Of a stretch of DNA of 64,000 nucleotides, positions 45,724-57,800 are shown one piece after another. A program made the translations under genes and the position numbers. The notes beneath the pieces were generated by a model. That model worked only from the letters and a program-made list of their open reading frames with translations, searched no databases and had not been told where the DNA came from. Source of the DNA: Orobanche coerulescens (lineage: Eukaryota > Streptophyta > Magnoliopsida > Lamiales > Orobanchaceae); assembly GCA_033398695.1 (NCBI GenBank), contig CM065801.1, forward strand, positions 46,820,358 through 46,884,357, read 5' to 3'. Every line of letters begins with the position of its first letter. Position 1 is the first letter of the stretch.

Positions 45724-46495
45724 GATATGTTAAACCGGTTAGGCAACCTCAAAGGCATTTGAATCCGAACATGCAGAAAGTTGTGAAAAATAAAGTTTTG
45801 AAATTGCTAGATGTCGGAGTCATCTACCCGATATCCGACAGTAAGTGGGTGAGTCATGTGCATGTAGTGCCTAAGAAATTTGGAATAACGATGGTTCGTA
45901 ATGATAAAAATGAATTGGTGCCCACTATAACGGTAACCGGTTAGAGAATGTGCATTGATTATCGGAAATTAAATTCCGTAACAAAAAAGGATCATTTTCC
46001 CCTTCCTTTCATTGATCAAATGTTGGAACGTTTAGCTGGGCATGATTATTACTGTTTTCTAGATGGTCTTTCAGGTTTCTATCAGATTCCCATTGCTCCG
46101 GAGGATCAAGAGAAGACCACTTTCACTTGCCCTTTTGGCACTTTTGCCTTTAGGAGGATGCCGTTTGGTCTTTGCAATGCTCCCGCTACTTTTCAAAGGT
46201 GTATGCTTTTCATATTCTCCGACTTGTTAGAAAAATCTATCGAGGTATTCATGGACGACTTTTCTGTGTGGAACCACTTTCGATGATTATTTAAATAATT
46301 TGACTATTGTGCTAGAACGATGTATTGAGTGTAATCTTACATTTAGTTGGGAAACGAGTCATTTTATGGTAAAACAAGGTCTTGTTCTGGGTCATGTGGT
46401 TTCCAATAAAGGAATGGAGGTTGATAAGGCTAAAGTTGATTTAATTGTTAAATTACCTCTGCCTTCATGTGTCAAAGAAGTTCGAAGCTTTTTAG
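45724..46495 (+). pseudogene. pol: Reverse transcriptase of Athila-like element, truncated by B2
   Basis: Three pieces: 45759-45944 (KLLDVGVIYPISDSKWV), 45948-46286 (CIDYRKLNSVTKKDHFPLPF, FLDGLSGFYQIPIAPED, RMPFGLCNAPATFQRCM and the active site VFMDDFSVW) and 46300-46495. TAG at 45942-45944 stands where Trp is expected, and a frameshift follows the FMDD motif near 46283. The frame then runs into the B2 LTR at 46496. Confidence 0.9.
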
Positions 46496-48452
46496 TGTTA
46501 GGAGTATGCCCTCGAATGCCACTCAGAGGTTGTTGAGTGAGGGCATTGTACTTGTAATTATGTAAACCATTTATATAAGGCAAATGAATGTTTCTTTATT
46601 TACTGGTAGTTACTGGCATTCCTAACTCGTAAATAAACATATAGAAACTAGTCCGTGTATTTGAGAGCAAAACGTTCCACTCCTTATTGGATAAGGGGGT
46701 CGGCACTGGAAAGGTTTATAGCTCAAATACTTAATCGTTCGCAAGTCGATGAAACTTGACTGGGCGTTAAGTTTATGTGAAGACTTGTATGACATGTTCT
46801 TTGACATGGAGAGTGCCTGTCGAACACTAATGGTTAGTGGGAGCACACGTTATAGGTATGCTAATTAGATTAGTATACTCGAACCGACTCACCCTCGATT
46901 CGTCACACGGATTTCACTCCGGGACAGTCAATGACGGAATCGAAAGGTTGTGATAGGTATTCATGAACCTTCGACTTGAGGATTTAGTAGGGATGTGCTT
47001 GTGACGTCAAGATTTTCATTAGAGTAGTTCGACCACATGGCCGGAAGGCGGGGTCAACCTCGGCGTGCATCTTGGACGGGCAAGTAGCGAGTCTACGAAT
47101 ACCAAGATAGAATTCTTTCTCCTGTTAGTGAACGGGTTATATGTCCTATGCGGTTATTGGCGGATGAGATCATAAGTCTTTGGCCAAAGCATTGGAGCTA
47201 GGTATTAGATACACGAGCTCGATGATCTCGATTTGCATTAACGCATGCATAACGTCAAGTACGGATAGGGTTTGGTGACCGTGACCCTATAACTTGATCG
47301 GGATATTTGAAAGAAGGGTTTATACGTATCTTGGTATTCACGAGAATGGTTCTTGAATGATCCCAATCATTCGTTCTCGATCGAGTGCAGTGTAGGCCAC
47401 CAGGCTGGCTAGGTGGTGCTACTACTCTTTGGTTCCTCTCATTGCTGACTGAGACGGACCTACCGAGTCGCGCATTAGGATTGACGACGGAATGAATCAA
47501 GCTAATTCTCTCATTATGAATATTAGATATTGGATATCGAAATTTAGGACATTAGATGTCTAAATCGATTTATTGGATAAATTGATTTACGGCCTAATGA
47601 ATTAAATATATCACTGGGTGATTAATTTAATTCATGGATATAATTATTTCTTGGAGAAATTAATTATGTTATAATGTATTTGATATGTTTAATTAATTAG
47701 ATTAATTAATCCATATAAATACATCGATACGGAATCGGAGTTTATCTGTTTGGACTCGCGGGAGTCCGAAATGAACCGAACTTGTCCGATTTCTACATGG
47801 GCCAAACCCCACACTTCCACCCATTTTCATATGGACCCATGTTCCATTCTTTAATGCTTGATCATTGAGGTGGTGGGGCTTTGATTCTCATAATTATGAG
47901 ATGTGCATGTGGAGAGTTGAATAAATGAAGATGAAGACATCTCTCACTAATTCATTCCAAGAAACTTTTGCTTCCTACGTGAGTGAGATTGAGAGAGAGA
48001 GAGAGAAAAACCATTTTCTCAATTATCTTCATCTTCTTCATTCATTTTCTTCTTCATTTTCTTGGAGAAAAATTGAGAGAAAATCATATAGAGAGAGTAA
48101 GATTAAAACACTTAGAGTGTAGTAATCTTTACATATATAGCTTCATCACTTAGCTCTTGCCGTATCCTCGGAGGATAGCAAGGTGATCGTCGTTCCGGTT
48201 GTTTCTCCGGCGCGTGGCAAGTAGAGACGCGGTGCTTTCAGCGTTGGATCGTTCAAGAGCTTGGGGAATAGCTCAAGAGAAGGTTACCATTTAATCAACG
48301 GACTTCGAGGGTTAGTTTCTTACGACTCTTGCTTTTCGTTTATATATATTCGTATATACGTAGCTCGATCGATCCTCGTAGGGATTCGAATCGAATTAAT
48401 TTTCGTTTTACCGCTTCCGCTGGGCCTTCGTTTTAGGCACTGAATCCCAACA
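46496..48452 (+). repeat. 5' LTR of copia B2
   Basis: 1957 bp, TGTTAGGAG...AATCCCAACA. Same family as the B1 and B3 LTRs but clearly diverged from them. Confidence 0.92.
47714..47722 (+). promoter_or_regulatory. TATA box of copia B2 LTR
   Basis: TATAAATAC, conserved in the other LTRs of the family, after an AATTAATTA-rich stretch. Confidence 0.5.
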
Positions 48453-48453
48453 G

Positions 48454-48465
48454 TGGTATCGGAGC
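48454..48465 (+). other. Primer binding site of copia B2
   Basis: TGGTATCGGAGC, one base from the tRNA-iMet complement, 1 nt after the LTR. Confidence 0.88.
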
Positions 48466-50120
48466 AAGGTCTTGCGATCGTATATATGATATTGGCATTT
48501 GGAATGCTTGATTAGATGGTGAATGATTTGGAATCATTTTAGTCATAATCGTGGTATATATTTTTACGTTCGTTGTAGTTATATTTTTCGTAAGTTTATG
48601 TCTAAATATAAATCTTAATTTCTTGGAAATATGATTTATATTGAAGATATGAATGTTGAAAAATATTGATATTGGATATCCGGTCGAAAATCGAGCTCCG
48701 AATCGTCGTCGGACGACTTTTCGGACAAAGGCGAGAAGTCGCCGGAGTGACTCGGCCGTGTGCAGTGACACGGGCCGTGTCAGCGATCCCAGACCCTTTG
48801 CCAGCGGGACCCGACCGTGTCGGGAGACACGGGCCGTGCCGGCCGGTAGGCTGCAGCGTGACTCGGCCATGCCGGCGATCTGCCGTAAAGATGCCGACAG
48901 TGACTCGGCCATGGCAGCCATTTCGCCCGGCTCGATTTTTTCGTGTATTCTTGAAAATTAATCTCCCTCATGTTAAATTGGATTTAATATGATTAAAATT
49001 ATTTATGGTATTTCATTTTATAAGGGAAATTTGATTAATTGGAATATTTATGGTCGACCGAATTATTTTGAACGTTATCATATTACCGATTGTGTGAATC
49101 GATTGGATCAGTTCGTATTGTTGATTGGATCAATGTATCTCTACGCTTTCCATTTATTTAGTATTTATTGGATGAATGCTTTTGAATGGGGATGTGGTTC
49201 GTGGACTTAGTTTTTGAATCGTTCGTTTTATTCGATTGGGTTGTAAAGGCCGTTTTGAGCCTATTTATTTTACTAGAAATATTTGTATCTAAGATGCAAT
49301 TTTCAATGTAAAATTTATATGTAATGACGAAGACCGGAGGAAGATCCATTTCGAGAAGACGAAGATTTAAGACGAAGACTTGTAATTAGATTACGGAGTT
49401 TTTGTTTTCTAGGAACGGTCCATGAACCACATGTTGGTAGCAACTAGGTTGTGAATGGTTGTTTCATATTGTATGAATGCCACAAACGCGCTTAAACGAT
49501 TAATGTGCAAAGTGTAACGTTAATCGCGATCCACAACAAATAATTAAGTTTATAAGGTTTCAAGGTTTTCCTTCCCTCCATCGAGTTTTCGGGAAATTGA
49601 AATCCAAACCGGATGTGCTATGCTTCCGAGTTATCGGGGTAGTCGTTCAGGGAGGATGGATAAATTACCGGGAGCGCATTGGATGCCTTCGGTTGGAGCA
49701 AATTTTATCCCTAGAAACCTGATAGGTTGCCGGATAAGATTCAATTGTGAAACTGATTTCCGTCGATGGTATAAACTTAACTTGTTCACGAACCATAGAA
49801 ACCGTATAGGTTGAGGGGAGTGAACAAGGGGAAAAAGAAGATCGAATCATCCATTAGATGGGTTGGTGTTGGACACCACTTTATGAAAAAAAAATAAACT
49901 AGAAACCTGTTCGGTTGCCCTCTATTAAGATTTATAAAGAACTCGATCACCACTATGAAGTAGAGCGACGATACTTCCGGATTTCACATGGGAGTGTGAT
50001 ATTCCGATAAAATAGTGGGAGCTGGGTAACAAGAATAGTAAAGACCTTAATTCTATACTCAGATCATAATATAACAAGTCACTAATTAATCTGTTATACT
50101 TAATGCAGACATAACTCAAT
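48466..50120 (+). other. Leader of copia B2 with dyad cassette
   Basis: About 1.65 kb without a gene. At about 48700-48935 lies a GC-rich cassette. CCGTGT-type dyads paired with GACACGGGCCGTG start at 48756 and 48815. Related GACTCGGCCATG copies, in which the dyad has decayed, lie at about 48861 and 48903. The flanks are shared with B1 and B3. Confidence 0.7.
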
Positions 50121-50956
50121 ATGACAATGAATCCACTCGCAATTCTACTCGAAAAGAACACCTTAATGGGACCTAACTTTGTGGATTGGCTCACTTGTCG
50201 ATGATTGTCCTCAGTATAGAGGCACTGGGATACGTCTTGGAGACGGACATTCCGGCGCCTCCTGTGCGGACCCGAGCCAATCAGGAAGAGATTGAAAACC
50301 ACGAAAAGTGGGTTAAGGATGACGTGAAAGTCCGTGCTTATATGATGGCTTCCATGTCTAATGAGCTTCAGAGAGCTCATGAGAAAATGACTTCTGCTAG
50401 GCAGAATCTATCTCACTTAACCAAACTTTATGGTGAGCACAGCAGAACTGCTAGATATGAGATATCCAAGCAACTGTTCGGTGCAAGGATGAAGGAAGGT
50501 GAGAAGGTTGGGGAACACGTCCTTAAAATGATATCCATGATCGAGAGATTGGAGGATCTTGATTTTAAAATGGATACTTCTCTCCAAACCGACCTTATCC
50601 TACAGTCTCTCCCAGATTCCTTCTCACAGTTTGTTATGAACTTTAACTGCAATGAGATTGCATGTAACTTAGTTGGGCTAATAAACAAACTGGTGACCGC
50701 TCAGTCTCATAAGAAGACCCCGCGGATGAAGGAGTCTGCACTTGTGATTTCTTCTGGACTTCGGAAGTCTAAGAATAAGAAGAAAAACACCAAGAAGCGG
50801 ACTGGACCGCAAGCTAAGGACCTTAAGGGAAAGGGCAAGGCCCCGATGGTTCCGAAGAACAAGAAGAAGAAGGATGCTTGTCTCAAGTGCGGTGGTGGGC
50901 CCTTTGGGCTAGAGACTGTCCGATTCTTCATGGCACTTCAGTCTGAGAACTTTTAG
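50121..50956 (+). pseudogene. gag: Gag of copia B2, broken
   Basis: ATG at 50121 and the MNPLAILLEKNTLMGPNF opening match B3. A small deletion near 50190 shifts the frame, and the core resumes at 50186-50956. The nucleocapsid Lys-rich part is present, but the zinc knuckle is destroyed: CLKC is followed by GGGPFGLETV after a shift. Confidence 0.9.
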
Positions 50957-51232
50957 TTTTGGAAACAAATTGTTCTCTCTTGTATTTTCTACTTCTGAAT
51001 CTTGGATTACGGTGCTAGTTCTCATATTTGTACCGTGAATCGGGATGCGGAACAAAGTAGGAAGCTTGGAGCTGGAGAAGTCATGATCACGATCAGAAGC
51101 GGGCATAGTGTCGAGGCAACCGACATAGGATCACTTCTTTTGGGTTTAGAATCCGGCTTTGTTTTGACTTTAGAAGATGTACTTGTTTTGCCCAAGGGCA
51201 CAAAAACATTGTATCCATTCGGTCATGGGTGA
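50957..51232 (+). pseudogene. pol: Protease of copia B2, active site mutated
   Basis: The active-site region reads LDYGASSHICTVN where B1 has LDSGASSHSCTVN, so DSG has become DYG. Downstream, GSLLLGLESGFVLTLEDVLV is conserved. The frame ends at 51232, before integrase. Confidence 0.85.
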
Positions 51233-52483
51233 AAAGGCTTTTCATTTTCATTGGTGATGGTTCTGCAAAATTTATTTTAGAAATAAACTAGTGGGTCTGC
51301 TACATTGTTGAATGGATTGTATCATCTAAATCTCAAGAACAAAGTAGTTGTGAATACTATGACTAGAAAACGTGGTAGGGATGAAACCAATCAAGTTTTG
51401 AAATGGCATCTAAGACTTGGTCATGTTGGTCAGACCAAGGTTTACAAGATGGAAAAAGATGGACTTATGGGTCCATTGGGATCGGATCCATTTCCTACTT
51501 GTGAATCTTTCCTTAAAGGCAAAATGACTAAGTCCCCCTTCACAGGGACTTTTGAAAGAGCCGCTGATAAACTGGGATTAATCCATACTGACGTTTGTGG
51601 TGCTTTGGAAGCAGCACGTGATGGATATCAATATTTCATTACGTTTACAAATGATCATACTAGGTATGGTTATGTATACTTAATGAAACATAAATCCGAG
51701 GCCTTTGAGAAATTCCAGTAATTCAAGGCCCTAGTCGAGAAACAAACTGGTAATCATATCAAAGCACTTCGGTCGGACCGAGGTGGCGAGTATATGAGTA
51801 CGGAGTTTGACGAGTTCCTTAAGGAACATGGAATAGTTTCACAACTAACACCTCCAGGTACTCCTCAGTTAAATGGTGTGTCAGAAAGAAGGAACCGGAC
51901 CCTGTTGAACATGGTCCATTCCATGTTGGGCTATACTGACTTGCCGATTTACCTGTGGGGGTATGCACTCCTGACTGTCGCGTATATCTTGAACAGATGT
52001 CCTTCCAAATCCATTCCTAAAACTCCACATGAGATGTGGGAAGGAAGGAAACCAAGTCTTAATCATATTAGGATTTGGGGATGTGCCGCTTATGTCAAAA
52101 AGACTAAGGTGGAGAAGTTGGAAGCTAGTTCCGCGAAGGGACGTTTCATTGGATTCCCATCTGGGACGATGGGATATCTATTCTACATGCCCGAAGATCG
52201 AAAGATCATTGTTGCTTTACAAGCACACTTCCTGGAAGATGAGTTCATTCAGGAAGGCGGAGCAGGTAGAAGTATTTCTTTAGAAGAATACAATGAAACT
52301 CCTCAGGAGACACCTGTGCAAGAAACTGGAACTGAACTTTCTGAAACACAAGTACAACCACCTCGTAGGTCTAGTAGGGTGTCTCATGTACCTGAGAGGT
52401 ATAGTTTTATGCACTTGGAGGAACTGGGTTTCCTCGAGGTTCCAAGTGATAAACAAGAGACCTACCCGCGACCAATGACCTAG
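51233..52483 (+). pseudogene. pol: Integrase of copia B2, broken
   Basis: WHLRLGHVGQ, LIHTDVCG, FTNDHTRYG (Asp to Asn relative to B3 next to the motif) and LNGVSERRNRT are present. TAA at 51722-51724 stands where B3 has a sense codon. The C-terminal part (51794-52483) is open and reaches the linker to RT. Confidence 0.88.
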
Positions 52484-53576
52484 CAATGGTGGATATAGAC
52501 TCCATGAAATGGACTGTAGCAGTCTTCATGTAGTTGGGACCTTCAATTTGACGAGACAGTCAAAGAGTTTGACTTCGTGCAAAATGAAGAGGAATCTTGT
52601 GTATACAAGAGGGTTAGTGGGAGCAAGATCACATTCTAAGTACTATATTTAGATGACATTCTACTAATAGGAAATGATGTGGGAATGCTCAGTTCTGGGA
52701 AAGCTTGGCTTTCGAGTAATTCCTCCATGAAAGACTTGGGAGAAGAAACCTATATTCTTGGGATTCGACTCTACTGGGATAGATCGAAGAAAATGATAGG
52801 TTTTTCCCAAGCCCTCTATATAGATTAGATCTTAAAGAGGGTTCCTTCCGATGCGACATGGAATAAAACTCACCTTGAAGATGTGTCCTCATAGTGAGGA
52901 ACAATGAAAGGAAATGAGTTATATACCATATGCTTCGGAAGTGGGTAGCCTTACATATGCTTTATTGTGTACAAGACCTGACATTGCGCATGCTGGAAGC
53001 GTGGTAAGTAGGTTTCGGGCTAACCCAGTCAGGGAACATTAGACCGCCGTAAAGAATGTTCTCAAGTACTTTAGAAGTACTAAGAGATCTGATTCTTATA
53101 TATGGTGGTGGAGTACAGAATGTGGTGGGATTCAGTGTATTGGACTTCCAAGGACAGAAAGATGATTATATGTCTACTTCTGGCTACATTTTCTCTTAAT
53201 GGAAGAGCAGTATCTTGGCATAGTGCCTAGTATAGTGCGACTGCTGATTCCACCAGTTAGGCTGAGTATAAAGTGGCCACGGAGGCCTCCAAAGGAAGGG
53301 TTAAGAAGTTACTAGGTAAACTTCTCGTGACACCTTGTGCTGCGCTGCCAGAGCGGTAGCACAGGCCTAAGGGCCGAGGTTTCACAACAGTACCAAACAT
53401 ATTGAGAGAGTATCATCTCGTAAGAGAATTTGTTCGCAAGGGATACATTGTGCTGCATAGAGTAGACTCGGCCGACAACGTCGCCGATCCACTGACCAAG
53501 CCACTATCTCAGACTAGCTTGGAGCGTCATCTGGAGAACATAGGTATTAGATACCATAGTGTGTGGCATTGAGTGC
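52484..53576 (+). pseudogene. pol: Reverse transcriptase-RNase H of copia B2, internally deleted
   Basis: Compared with B1 and B3, the part between KWREAM and SWNLHFDEA is missing, which removes the first RT catalytic motif. The second motif survives as YLDD in a frame with stops (near 52650). RNase H is readable only in pieces; the end (RVDSADNVADPLTKPLSQTS) is well preserved at 53450-53520. Confidence 0.88.
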
Positions 53577-53587
53577 AAGTGGGAGAT
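53577..53587 (+). other. Polypurine tract of copia B2
   Basis: AAGTGGGAGAT directly before the 3' LTR. Confidence 0.82.
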
Positions 53588-54064
53588 TGTTAGGAGTATG
53601 CCCTCGAATGCCACTCAGAGGTTGTTGAGTGAGGGCATTGTACTTGTAATTATGTAAACCATTTATATAAGGCAAATGAATGTTTCTTTATTTACTGGTA
53701 GTTACTGGCATTCCTAACTCGTAAATAAACATATAGAAACTAGTCCGTGTATTTGAGAGCAAAACGTTCCACTCCTTAGTGGATAAGGGGGTCGGCACTG
53801 GAAAGGTTTATAGCTCAAATACTTAATCGTTCGCAAGTCGATGAAACTTGACTGGGCGTTAAGTTTATGTGAAGACTTGTATGACGTGTTCTTTGACATG
53901 GAGAGTGCCTGTCGAACACTAATGGTTAGTGGGAGCACACGTTATAGGTATGCTAATTAGATTAGTATACTCGAACCGACTCACCCTCGATTCGTCACAC
54001 AGATTTCACTCCGGGACGGTCAATGACGGAATCGAAAGGTTGTGATAGGTATTCGTGAACCTTC
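53588..54064 (+). repeat. 3' LTR of copia B2, first part
   Basis: It matches 46496-46972 closely and is interrupted by B3. CCTTC at 54060-54064 is B3's target duplication. Confidence 0.92.
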
Positions 54065-56055
54065 TGTTGGGATTCGGTGCCTAAAACAAAGGCCCAGCGG
54101 AAGCGGTAAAACGAAAATTAATTCGATCCGAATCCCTACGAGGATCGATCGAGCTACGTATATACAAATATATAAACGAAAAGCAAGAGTCGTAAGAAAC
54201 TAACCCTCGAAGTCCGTTGATTAAATGGAAACCTTCTCTTGAGCTATTCCCCAAGCTTTAGTTTGATCTCTACGAGTTCAATCCGCTCCAAGCCCTTGAA
54301 CGATCCAACGCCGAAAACACCGCGTCTCTACTTGCCACGCGCCGGAAAAGCAGCCGAACAACAACACTCGATTAACCTCTAAGGTTACGGCTAGAATCAA
54401 GTGGTGAAGCTTTTATTATTATTACACTCTAAGTGTATAATATGTCTCTCTCAATGTATCTTGAATTTTCTCCAAGAAAACTCAAGAACAAAAGTGAAGA
54501 AGAAGATGAAGATGAAGACTAAGAAAAATAATTTTCTCTCTCACTTCTTCAAAGCTCACGGCTGAAATTGTCTAGTAGCAAGTGAGAGTTTGTCTCCACT
54601 TATATTCTTATTCAACTCCCCAAGATATCCTACTTTAGACAATATCACCAAGGTGTGATATTTGTCCCCTTGATTGAACATAAGTCTTCCACCAACATGT
54701 GGAGACTATGACCAAGGAAAAAGGGAAGGAAAGAGGGGTGGCCATCTAGAAGGAGCCGGACGAGTTCGGTCCGTTTCGGACTCCCGTGAGTCCAAACAGA
54801 TAAACTCCGATTCCGTTTAGATGTATTTATATTGATTAATTAATCCAATTAATTAATCATACCAAATACATAATAACATAATTAATTTCTCCAAGAAATA
54901 ATTATATTCATGAATTAAATTAATCACCGAGTAATATATTTAATTCATTTGGCCGTAAATTAATTTATCCAATAAATCAATTTAGACATCCAATGTCCCA
55001 AAATTAGATATCCAATATCTAATTTTATAATGAGAGATTAAGCTCGATTCATTCCGTCGTCAATCCTAATGCGCGACTCGGTAGGTCCGTCTCAGTCAGC
55101 AATGGGAGGAACCAAAGAGTAGTAGCACCACCTAGCCACTGGCGGCCTACACTGCACTTAATCGAGAACGAATGATTGGGATCATTCAAGAACCATTCTG
55201 TCGTGAATACCAGTAAACGTATAAACCCTTCTTTCAAATGTCCCGATCAAGTTATAGGGTCACGGTCAGTCAAACCCTATCTGTACTTGACGTTATGCAT
55301 GTGTTAATGCAAATCGAGATCATCGAGCTCTCGTGTATCTAATACAGCTAGCTCCAATGCTTTGGCCAAAGACTTATGATCTCATCTGCCAATAACTGCA
55401 TAGGACATATTACCCATTCACTAACAGGAGAAAGAATTCTATCTTGGTATTCAGTAGGACCTGCTACTTGCCCATCAAGATGCACGTCGAGGTTGACCCC
55501 CGTCTTCCGGTTTACAGGGTCGAACTACTCTAATGAAAATCTTGACGTCACAAGCACATCCCTACTAAATCCTCAAGTCGAAGGTTCACGAATACCTATC
55601 ACAACCTTTCGATTCCGTCATTGACTGTCCCGGAGTGAAATCCGTGTGACGAATCGAGGGTGAGTCGGTTCGAGTATACTAATCAAATTAGCATACCTAT
55701 AACGTGTGCTCCCACTAACCATTAGTGTTCGACAGGCACTCTCCTTGTCAAAGAACACGTCATACAAGTCTTCACATAAACTTAACGCCCAGTCAAGTTT
55801 CATCGACTTGCGAACGATTAAGTATTTGAGCTATAAACCTTTCCAGTGCCGACCCCCTTAACCAATAAGGAGTGGAACGTTTTGCTCTCAAATACACAGA
55901 CTAGTTTCTACATGTATATTTACGAGTTAGGAATGCTAGTAACTACCAGTAAATAAAGAAACATTCATTGCCTTATATTGATGATTTACATAATAACAAG
56001 TACAATGCCCTCACTCAACATCCTCTGAGTGGCATTCGAGGGCATACTCCTAACA
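54065..56055 (-). repeat. 3' LTR of copia B3
   Basis: 1991 bp, very similar to 61778-63771 except for a patch near 55130-55170 that looks like the B2 type. Confidence 0.93.
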
Positions 56056-56066
56056 ATCTCCCACTT
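56056..56066 (-). other. Polypurine tract of copia B3
   Basis: The minus strand reads AAGTGGGAGAT next to the LTR. Confidence 0.82.
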
Positions 56067-57797
56067 GCACTCAATGCCACACACTATGGTATCTAATACC
56101 CATATTCTCCAGATGACGCTCCAAGCTAGTCTGAGAAAGTGGCTTGGTCAGTGGATCGGCGACGTTGTCGGCCGAGTCTACTCTGTGCAGCGCAATGTAT
56201 CCCTTGCGAACAAATTCTCTTACGAGATGATACTTCCTCTCAATATGTTTGGAGCTGTTGTAAAACCTCGGCTCCTTGGCCTGCGCTACAGCTCCGTCGT
56301 TGTCGCAGATGCAGTAGAACAGCAATTTCGGACATGGTATCACTTGAAGTTCTCCCGAAACTTCTTAATCCGTAACCCTTCCTTGGAAGCCTCCGAGGCC
56401 GCTTGATACTCACCGACAGTGGAATCGGCGATCGCGCTTTGCTTGGCACTACGCCAAGATACTGCTCCTCCATTAAGAGTAAATATGTAGCCAGAAGTGG
56501 ACATCGAGTCGTCCTTCAGTCCTTGGAAGTCCGAATCAGTGAATCCCACCACATCCAATTCTCCACCACCATACATCAGAACCATATCTCTAGTCCTTCT
56601 TAAGTACTTGAGAACGTTCTTTACGGCAGTCCAATGTTCCCTACCTGGGTTTGCCTGAAACCTACTCACCACGCTTACAGCATGCGCGATGTTAGGTCTT
56701 GTACACAACATAGCATACATAAGGCTACCCACGGCCGAAGCATATGGTTTATTACTCATTTCCTTTCGTTGTTCCTCATTTTGAGGACACATCTTCAAGG
56801 TGAGTTTTATTCCATGTCGCATCGGTAGGAACCCTCTTTTAGAATCATCCATCTTAAATCGCTTTAAGATTTTGTCTATATAGAGGGCTTGGGAAAGACC
56901 TATTGTTATCTTCGCTCTATCCCGGTAGAGTCGAATACCAAGAATATAGGTAGCTTCTCCCAAGTCTTTCATGGAGAAATTACTCGAAAGCCAAGCTTTC
57001 ACAGAACTAAGCATTCCCACATCATTTCCTATTAGTAGAATGTCATCTACATATAGTACTAAGAATGCGATCTTGCTCCCACTAACCCTCTTGTATACAC
57101 AAGGTTCCTCTTCATTTTGCACGAAATCAAACTCTTTGATTGCCTCGTCAAAATGAAGGTTCCAACTACGCGACGCTTGCTTCAGTCCATAAATGGAACG
57201 CTGAAGCTTGCGCAATTTCTGAATATCGACTTCAGACACAAAGCCTTTAGGCTGCTCCATATAGATTTCCTCCTCGAGGAATCCATTAAGGAAAGCCGTC
57301 TTTACGTCCATTTGCCATATCTCATAATCGTGGTAGGCAGCTATAGCAAGCATCATGCGAATAGACTTGATCATGGCTACGGGCGAGAAGGTATCGTGGT
57401 AATCGATCCCTTCCTTCTGGGTATAACCCTTTGCCACAAACCTGGCCTTATAGGCGTCAACCTTGCCATCACCATCAGTCTTTCTCTTGTAGATCCACTT
57501 ATTCCCAATAGGCACTATGCCCTTGGGGCGGTCTACTAGAGTCCAGACCTGATTGACATGCATCGAGTCTATCTCAGATTCCATAGCTTCACGCCATTTC
57601 GCGGAGTCTACATCCACCATCGCTTGGTCATAGGTTGTCGGGTCGGTCTCTTGGCTATCACTTGGAACCTCATGGAGACCCAGCTCCTCCAAGTGCACAA
57701 GCCCATACCTATCTGGTAAATGAGACACCCTACTAGACCTACGAGGTGGTTGTACTTGTGTTTCAGAAAGTTCGGTTCCAGTTTCTTGCACAGGTGT
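56067..57797 (-). pseudogene. pol: Reverse transcriptase-RNase H of copia B3, nearly intact
   Basis: A 483-codon open stretch (57791-56340), the longest pol frame of the family here. It contains KWIYKRKTDGDGKVDAYKAR, the catalytic WQMDVKTAFLNG and LYVDDILLIGND, and the RNase H motif GFTDSDFQG. It ends in a scrambled ADSTVGEYQAA segment where a small deletion removed residues. The RNase H end is in another frame (56343-56071: DNDGAVAQAKEPR, VADPLTKPLSQTS). TAG at 57800-57798 separates it from integrase in the same frame. Confidence 0.92.
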
Positions 57798-57800
57798 CTA

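Larger units (their letters stand above)
41244..46495 (+). mobile_element. Athila-like Ty3/gypsy element, 5' part, defective
   Basis: 5' LTR at 41244-43045 (TGATGA...TCATCA), tRNA-Asp primer site at 43054-43070, then gag, protease and RT. It is cut in RT by copia B2 at 46496; the rest should lie right of the window. The Athila-type assignment rests on the tRNA-Asp primer and on characteristic gag and RT phrases. Confidence 0.88.
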
